Below, in pieces: positions 21,327-25,260 of a DNA stretch of 25,260 nucleotides; positions within the stretch are counted from its first letter, which is position 1; every line of letters begins with the position of its first letter. This DNA is from a virus. The notes under the pieces were generated by a model. That model was not told the DNA's origin and did not search any database. It saw only the letters and a program-made list of their open reading frames with translations. Position numbers and translations under genes: made by a program. Location of the stretch: IMG/VR virus record IMGVR_UViG_3300009149_003671, positions 1-25,260 of that record, one strand, 5' to 3'.

Positions 21327-22327
21327 GGGAATCTCCTGTCCCTGAGGGCATTCCAGACGTCCTCGACCTCGTGGCCCCAGGTGACCATGCGGTAACTCTC
21401 CTTGGGGTCTGGAATGATCTCGGCCAGCGTCATGGCCAGATCGCCCAGGGAGTCGAGCCCCCTCAGGAGAGAGCTCCTGTGACGCTGTGTTCCTGCGCCC
21501 TGGAGGAATCTCTCGATCATGGCCAGGATCGTCCTTCCGCCTGTGCCTACGTTGATCTTGGCGCTCTTCTTGTCCCTGCGGTTGTCCCCCCGTCCGTACC
21601 CCTGCCAGACATGGTCCGGCCAGTCGTTGACCTTCTTGGGGACGAGCGGGTCCTTGTAGACCTCGGTCACGACCTTCTTGGCCTTGAGGAGATCCTTCTT
21701 TAGCTCGGGGTCGATCCTGTCAGTGTCTTGTAGTGCGTGGTCGCGGGCCCTGTCCTCGACCCTGGCCATGTCCCCGAGCTCCCTGTGGAGTCTCGGCAGG
21801 TCAGCGTCCTTGATCCTCTGGCCAATGGCGGTCATGGTGATCCGCCACCCCTGCTGCTCTCTGTCCGAGATCTCTGGAACGAAGGCAGTCTCCGCGTCTA
21901 TCACCTGCCCCATGTAGACAGCAGAGGCGGTTTCACGGAAATCCTGGAGGAGACTCTCTGCCTTCTCGATATCAGGGGTCCCCTTGTCGAGCTCCCTGTC
22001 GAGCTCCTTGAGCTGTTCTTCTGCGTAGGCTCGGACCCTGTGCATGTTCTTCTTCGTGCCGGGCCCCAGATAGTTGACGTATCCCTGGTCCACTACGACA
22101 TCCTTCTCGGGGAGCAAGGTGAGGATCTCCTCCATGTGCTTGCGGGATCTCGCATACCGAAGCTGGATCCTGGTCATGAGCTTCGCTGTGGCGGTGGTGT
22201 GCATGCCTAGCTGGAGACGTACACGGTCGAGCTCCTGAGCAGGAGCACCTGAGCGCTCCAGTTCACGTAGCTTGGAGTCCCCTCGGGAGGCTTCGATCAG
22301 AATGTGGGGCGGTGCTCTGTGGGTCAT
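21323..22327 (-). CDS. Cargo-type protein with MTHRAPPHILIEA leader
   Basis: ATG 22327 is preceded by GGGGAAC and lies two bases after the previous stop. The 334-residue protein opens MTHRAPPHILIEASRGD with L-I-E before Ala, an ideal T4-type prohead protease site. The rest is helical and strongly charged (HMEEILTLLPEKDVVVDQGY, LKELDRELDKGTPDIEKAES) with one glycine-rich patch (WQGYGRGDNRRDKKS). It lies between the two paralogues at 20850 and 22330 and shares only the leader with them. No enzyme motif is recognised. Confidence 0.82.
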   Translation of the reverse strand: MTHRAPPHILIEASRGDSKLRELERSGAPAQELDRVRLQLGMHTTATAKLMTRIQLRYARSRKHMEEILTLLPEKDVVVDQGYVNYLGPGTKKNMHRVRAYAEEQLKELDRELDKGTPDIEKAESLLQDFRETASAVYMGQVIDAETAFVPEISDREQQGWRITMTAIGQRIKDADLPRLHRELGDMARVEDRARDHALQDTDRIDPELKKDLLKAKKVVTEVYKDPLVPKKVNDWPDHVWQGYGRGDNRRDKKSAKINVGTGGRTILAMIERFLQGAGTQRHRSSLLRGLDSLGDLAMTLAEIIPDPKESYRMVTWGHEVEDVWNALRDRRFP

Positions 22328-22329
22328 GC

Positions 22330-22806
22330 TTAGGTGTTCCCCACTCCCCCTGCTCGGGCGATCTCCTGGATCTTCCTCAGCTCGGCACGGAGTTTCTTGG
22401 ACTGGTCGAGCAGGCTCACCGTGGTGTCCCTGCCTTGGTTCAGGGGCAGGGCTCCCTTGAGGAGCAATCGGGCTGCGACCCACAGGTAGTTGATCCTGAA
22501 CAGCGTCCTGCGCAGCCTATGGGTCGGGTGGACACCTATGGTGGTGAGGGAGCCGAGCCTCTGGAAGAGGAGCCGGGTGTTGGCCACCCCCTCGGGTCGG
22601 TCGATCCTGTCGAGGTGATCCTCGATCTCCTGGGCGAGGGCGTTGGTCCTGGCGACGATCTCCTCTTGGAATTTCAGGAGTCCGTCCGCACGGTCTGCGG
22701 CAATCAGGTACAGAGCCATGTCCTCGTCGCTCTCGTGTCGGTTCTTCTCTAGGACTCGGAGGTCCCTGTCGCTTTCGCAGAGGTAGGCTGGCGGTGTCCT
22801 GTGCAT
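22330..22806 (-). CDS. Cargo-type helical protein, paralogue B
   Basis: ATG 22806 has AGAGGG upstream and follows the previous stop by two bases. The 158-residue protein begins MHRTPPAYLCESDRD, with L-C-E before Ser. It matches 20850-21326 over most of its length, including SDEDMALYLIAADRADGLL, FQEEIVARTNALAQEIEDHL and RRTLFRINYLWVAARLLL. The leader is more diverged than the body-specific motifs, unlike the leaders of unrelated neighbours. Function unknown; probable internal virion protein. Confidence 0.82.
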   Translation of the reverse strand: MHRTPPAYLCESDRDLRVLEKNRHESDEDMALYLIAADRADGLLKFQEEIVARTNALAQEIEDHLDRIDRPEGVANTRLLFQRLGSLTTIGVHPTHRLRRTLFRINYLWVAARLLLKGALPLNQGRDTTVSLLDQSKKLRAELRKIQEIARAGGVGNT

Positions 22807-22808
22807 GG

Positions 22809-23369
22809 CTAATACCCTCTGTGGCCTCTACCGTACGAGCGGTCCTGCTTGGGCTTGCCCTTCCTGCCTGGCCGATCTGGGTCCTCGGCAAGCTCTGACA
22901 TTGCCTTCTGGATCTCAGGGATCGTTGCCTTGGGGATCTCCAGGAGGTGTGTCCAGATCCAGCCCAGGGTCTCGATCAGCTTCTTGACCTGGTTGGTAGT
23001 GGCGCGGCCACCCATTTTGAGCTGGCTGGTCACCTGCTGCGGGAGCTTCACCGCTGCCCTGCGGGTGCCGGCGTGCTCTCGCTCCTCCCAGTTGTTCCTC
23101 TGGGCACGGGTAGGGCCGTTACGCCGGGTCGGGCCCTGGGTAGGGACCAACTCCTCGTCCCTGTCAGCCCAGTCCTTCAGCGGAGGAAGGACCTCGTCAC
23201 GAATCCGCAGCACGAGGTCGTGGAAGGTGTAGTCCCAGCCCGCCTGCTTCTTCATGTGATCCAGGGCCTCCTCGGCCTCCTCGTCACCTTCCGAGGCTCT
23301 ACGCTCTAGGTCCCGCATTCTGCGGTCCATGCTGCTCTCGTAGAGCAGGTGGGGAGTCAGCCGGTGCAT
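22809..23369 (-). CDS. Cargo-type protein with MHRLTPHLLYES leader and RSYGRG tail
   Basis: ATG 23369 has AAGGA upstream. The 186-residue protein begins MHRLTPHLLYESSMDRR, with L-Y-E before Ser. Its middle is charged and helical (RMRDLERRASEGDEEAEEAL) and then basic, with many Arg and Asn (TRRNGPTRAQRNNWEEREH). The C-terminus, KQDRSYGRGHRGY, shares RSYGR with the KOW-type protein at 18082. The frame is open further upstream, but that part overlaps the gene at 23410 in another frame. No family is recognised. Confidence 0.8.
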   Translation of the reverse strand: MHRLTPHLLYESSMDRRMRDLERRASEGDEEAEEALDHMKKQAGWDYTFHDLVLRIRDEVLPPLKDWADRDEELVPTQGPTRRNGPTRAQRNNWEEREHAGTRRAAVKLPQQVTSQLKMGGRATTNQVKKLIETLGWIWTHLLEIPKATIPEIQKAMSELAEDPDRPGRKGKPKQDRSYGRGHRGY

Positions 23370-23409
23370 GGGGTCTCTTCCTTCTAGCGGGAGTGCTCTG
23401 GGAGGCCCA

Positions 23410-23790
23410 CTAGAGGCTGTTCTTTCTGCGGAAGGCTTTGGCCGCCGCCTGGGCGTTCTTGAACCCCCTCGAGTAGTCGTCAAGGCCGCTCTTGGCTGCC
23501 ATTTCGGCCTTCGAGAGCTTGATTCGGTAGGCTTCCTTGAGCTTCGTCGGGTCGTAACCGAGCTCGTCGAACTCCTCCATGTCCAGCAGCCCACGGTGGT
23601 CGTCCGCGAGCTCTTTGAAGTGGACGAGGGGGGTGGTCGCGCTATCGGGGTACCAGGCCCGCATGTCGGAGAGCTCGGCAAGCCTCCCCTGCTCCTTGTC
23701 CTGAGCCTCCTCCAGATCGACGTCGACAACACGGAGCCGGCGCTTGCGGCCTTCAGTGAGGAGCTTACTGGGTGGTGTGCGGTGCTGCAT
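23410..23790 (-). CDS. Cargo-type small protein with MQHRTPPSKLLTEG leader
   Basis: ATG 23790 is preceded by CAGGAAC and follows the previous stop by two bases. The 126-residue protein starts MQHRTPPSKLLTEGRKR, with L-T-E before Gly. The body is helical and mixed in charge (VDLEEAQDKEQGRLAELSDM, LKEAYRIKLSKAEMAAKSGL) with a basic end (AAAKAFRRKNSL). It is one of the clearest examples of the shared leader. Cleavage at residue 13 would remove only the leader. No known domain is seen. Confidence 0.82.
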   Translation of the reverse strand: MQHRTPPSKLLTEGRKRRLRVVDVDLEEAQDKEQGRLAELSDMRAWYPDSATTPLVHFKELADDHRGLLDMEEFDELGYDPTKLKEAYRIKLSKAEMAAKSGLDDYSRGFKNAQAAAKAFRRKNSL

Positions 23791-23792
23791 GG

Positions 23793-24257
23793 CTAGTTCC
23801 TGCTGAGATTGTGGGGGGACTCGCTCCAGGTGGAGGCCATGTCCTTGAGCTCCCGTTGGAGGCTCGCCAATCGGGGAAGGATCTTCTTCCGCTCGAGGGA
23901 GTCGTACAGGGGAGCAGGTAGGTCCTGGATCTCGGTGGAGATCTCAGCCACGAGACCTCGCAGGCTCAGTGCCATTCGCTTGTAGCGAGGGGAGGCCACC
24001 AGGATAGAGCTCATGGGATCGGCGAGCATTCCGGCTGCCTCGGCGGCGCTGTCATAGCGCCGAACCGCAGCACGAACCCCGCCCGTGTCGCCACCGTGCT
24101 TGATCTGCTTGGCTGTGCTGCCGGGGATCCGCTTGAGGGTGCCGTGCTTCTTGTCGTGCCGGTCGAGCAGGACCATGACCATGTCCATGACCTTGCCGGA
24201 GCTTCGGAGGAGCTGGCGTATGTCGTTGCCGGGCTCGTTGGTCCTGCCCTCCGCCAT
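23793..24257 (-). CDS. Helical protein, probably the C-terminal part of the frame-broken gene at 24973
   Basis: The frame from ATG 24257 gives 154 residues: helical, charged and of good quality throughout (SSGKVMDMVMVLLDRHDKKH, LRGLVAEISTEIQDLPAPLY). The codons just before the ATG (GGA TAC CAG GAC) are open and would join the upstream gene after its DTFNDG if one G were added to the GGGG at 24271-24274. Ribosome binding at the ATG is weak. It may therefore be the second half of a single protein of about 390 residues, or a separate gene. No cargo leader is present. Confidence 0.7.
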   Translation of the reverse strand: MAEGRTNEPGNDIRQLLRSSGKVMDMVMVLLDRHDKKHGTLKRIPGSTAKQIKHGGDTGGVRAAVRRYDSAAEAAGMLADPMSSILVASPRYKRMALSLRGLVAEISTEIQDLPAPLYDSLERKKILPRLASLQRELKDMASTWSESPHNLSRN

Positions 24258-24973
24258 GTCCTGGTATCCCCGTCGTTGAAGGTGTCCAGTGCCTTCTGGA
24301 TCGTGTCCTTCGCCGAGACCAGCGACTTCCAGTAGAGACCCCGCTTGTCGGCGATAAGAGCCCGCTGGGCCATTTTCATGGCCCGCTGCACGTCGTCCAC
24401 CAGGCCCAGGTCCTTGCGCGTCTGCTTCTTCTTGGGGGAGGCCCCCTCATGGATCTCGGAACGTCGGACACGGGCCCCCTTCGTCGAGGCACGATTGGAC
24501 CTCCTGCGCTTCTTGCCCTCTGCCTCCAGCTTGCGCTCGTATTCCAGCTCTCGCTGCTCTCCACGTGCGGCCCTGCTGCCCTTCAGGTGAGGGGGGTACG
24601 GGGGGCTGTCCTCCTTGAGCAGGTGATCCATGGCCATGCGGATCTCCTTCACGATCTTGAGCGGGGATCGCTTGTCCATGGTCCAGACCTGCGGGTTCCT
24701 TCCCATGACCTCGAGAGCCAGCTTGACCTTGCCGTCGTTCCTGCCGCTGTCGGTGATCACGAGCCGCGGAAGATCCTGGCCCTTGGCCCGAACGACGACC
24801 TCGTGGTCGTTCGACAGCACGTTGTAGTCTCGGCTGACCCGGCTCAGGACCCGATAGATCGTCTTGCCGAGGTCCGTGACGCTCATGTCGCCGGAATCAG
24901 ATCCGAGCGACTCAGCGAGCTGGCCCCTGGCCGCAGTGGATCCTTGGAGGGGATCGTAGAAGTGGAACTGCAT
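24011..24973 (-). CDS. First gene of the block; real coding probably ends near 24270
   Basis: ATG 24973 lies behind GGAG that is fused to palindrome copy 8. The first 235 or so residues look real: MQFHFYDPLQGSTAARG, QLAESLGSD (an L-A-E site), then YRVLSRVSRDYNVLSNDHEV, a basic stretch (KLEAEGKKRRRSNRAS) and KDTIQKALDTFNDGD. After this the frame continues to 24011 as Ser/Thr/Arg/Trp-rich sequence typical of a wrong frame, while another frame (24257) carries good coding. A single missing G in GGGG would explain this. Function unknown; no enzyme motif seen. Confidence 0.65.
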   Translation of the reverse strand: MQFHFYDPLQGSTAARGQLAESLGSDSGDMSVTDLGKTIYRVLSRVSRDYNVLSNDHEVVVRAKGQDLPRLVITDSGRNDGKVKLALEVMGRNPQVWTMDKRSPLKIVKEIRMAMDHLLKEDSPPYPPHLKGSRAARGEQRELEYERKLEAEGKKRRRSNRASTKGARVRRSEIHEGASPKKKQTRKDLGLVDDVQRAMKMAQRALIADKRGLYWKSLVSAKDTIQKALDTFNDGDTRTWRRAGPTSPATTYASSSEAPARSWTWSWSCSTGTTRSTAPSSGSPAAQPSRSSTVATRAGFVLRFGAMTAPPRQPECSPIP

Positions 24974-24984
24974 AATGGTGCTCC

Positions 24985-24999
24985 TGCAATCTGGTTGCA
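24985..24999. repeat. 15-bp palindrome copy 8 (one mismatch)
   Basis: TGCAATC-T-GGTTGCA. Its end merges with the ribosome-binding GGAG of the gene at 24973. On the minus strand TAGAAT (25003-25008) lies three bases upstream of it, so here the palindrome would sit at the transcription start instead of the -35. Confidence 0.85.
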
Positions 25000-25002
25000 C
25001 GG

Positions 25003-25008
25003 ATTCTA
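25003..25008 (-). promoter_or_regulatory. Candidate -10 box for the gene at 24973
   Basis: TAGAAT on the minus strand, the same hexamer as the -10 at 2918-2923. No clear -35 is seen upstream. A transcript would begin inside or just before palindrome copy 8 and have a leader of about 25 bases. Confidence 0.45.
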
Positions 25009-25031
25009 TCAGAGGAGCCGGTACAGCCCGA

Positions 25032-25063
25032 GGGCCTGATCCTGTGGCGGCAAGATCAGGCCC
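25032..25063. promoter_or_regulatory. Perfect 10-bp inverted repeat in the divergent region
   Basis: GGGCCTGATC (25032-25041) and GATCAGGCCC (25054-25063) are separated by 12 bases. It looks like a terminator stem but has no T-run on either side, and both flanking genes point away from it, so there is nothing obvious to terminate. An operator or an RNA leader element for one of the two divergent transcripts is more likely. Confidence 0.5.
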
Positions 25064-25161
25064 TTGGAGGGGAACACGACCCTCCAAAGGTAGCAGCGGT
25101 ATACGACGGAATCCAGAACGAGGGGTTGGAGCTCCTGCTACGCGCTGGGAGGATACCCGTC

Positions 25162-25260
25162 ATGACACTCCTCGAGGCTCTGCTGAAGAACGACGTAGAA
25201 GAAGGCCAGGTGGTCGAGGCCGAAGTGCGGCTGGGTCAGGGCCTCTACTGGGAGAGGGCC
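25162..25260 (+). CDS. Partial plus-strand gene leaving the window
   Basis: GGGAGGAT precedes ATG 25162 and the frame is open to the right edge (33 codons, MTLLEALLKNDVEEGQ, then VVEAEVRLGQGLYWERA). It is divergent from the minus-strand block and probably begins a rightward operon. Too little is visible to name the product. Confidence 0.6.
   Translation, partial: MTLLEALLKNDVEEGQVVEAEVRLGQGLYWERA

Noticed and set aside
22455-22475. GCAATCGGGCTGCG as a ninth palindrome copy
   Set aside because: It matches only one half, lies within the coding sequence of 22330-22806, and has no symmetry.
24011-24255. The last 80 codons of the frame from 24973 as true coding
   Set aside because: Composition (Ser/Thr/Trp/Arg-rich) is that of an out-of-frame reading, while the frame from 24257 over the same DNA looks real.

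Overview
The window is GC-rich by eye, tightly packed, and almost wholly coded on the minus strand. It reads as the head-morphogenesis region of a large tailed phage with a T4-type (myovirus-like) head. The anchors are a T4 gp20-like portal (321-1998), a large terminase subunit with an intein in its Walker A motif (9083-12304), and a short T4 gp23-like capsid-fold protein (17107-18015). The high GC, many GTG starts, 4-nt start/stop overlaps and TANNNT-like -10 boxes fit an actinobacterial host, but that is inference. No tRNA, integrase, IS element or CRISPR array was found.

Layout in the direction of minus-strand transcription (right to left). At the right edge a divergent intergenic region (25000-25161) separates a plus-strand gene leaving the window from the minus-strand block. 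Next comes a run of small, mostly helical proteins (20850-24973), then a small Cys/membrane protein (20478-20840). A 1.1-kb stretch without convincing genes follows (19377-20477), with nested complementary segments that look like a structured RNA. Then come more small proteins, the gp23-like protein, an ADP-ribosyltransferase-like candidate, a GLWTS-type protein, a ParB-like fusion, a Staphylococcal-nuclease-fold protein and the terminase. After the terminase, beta-rich virion-like proteins alternate with small proteins that have an acidic amphipathic N-terminus and a strongly basic C-terminus. A lone plus-strand kinase-fold gene (4688-5542) interrupts this, and the portal and one partial gene close the window.

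The main discovery is a shared N-terminal peptide, M-(x)-H-R-T-P-P-x-L-L-x-E followed by A/S/G, on nine otherwise mostly unrelated proteins, with a tenth copy inside a larger protein. It ends in the (L/I)-x-E cleavage signature of T4-type prohead proteases and looks like a capsid-targeting sequence such as those on T4 internal proteins and Alt. A second set of short leaders ends in LVE, LLE or similar and precedes Arg/Lys-rich tails. I infer that this phage loads a large set of cargo proteins into its prohead, trims them there, and may eject some into the host.

A second system is an exact or near-exact 15-bp palindrome, TGCAATC-N-GRTTGCA. It occurs eight times, seven of them between genes next to stop codons, start sites or -10-like boxes, and once inside the intein's endonuclease region. 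It probably is an operator or promoter-linked element for coordinated control of the blocks. Two genes (the portal, and 24973 to 23793) show reading-frame breaks at G-runs, which may be sequence errors or real frameshifts.
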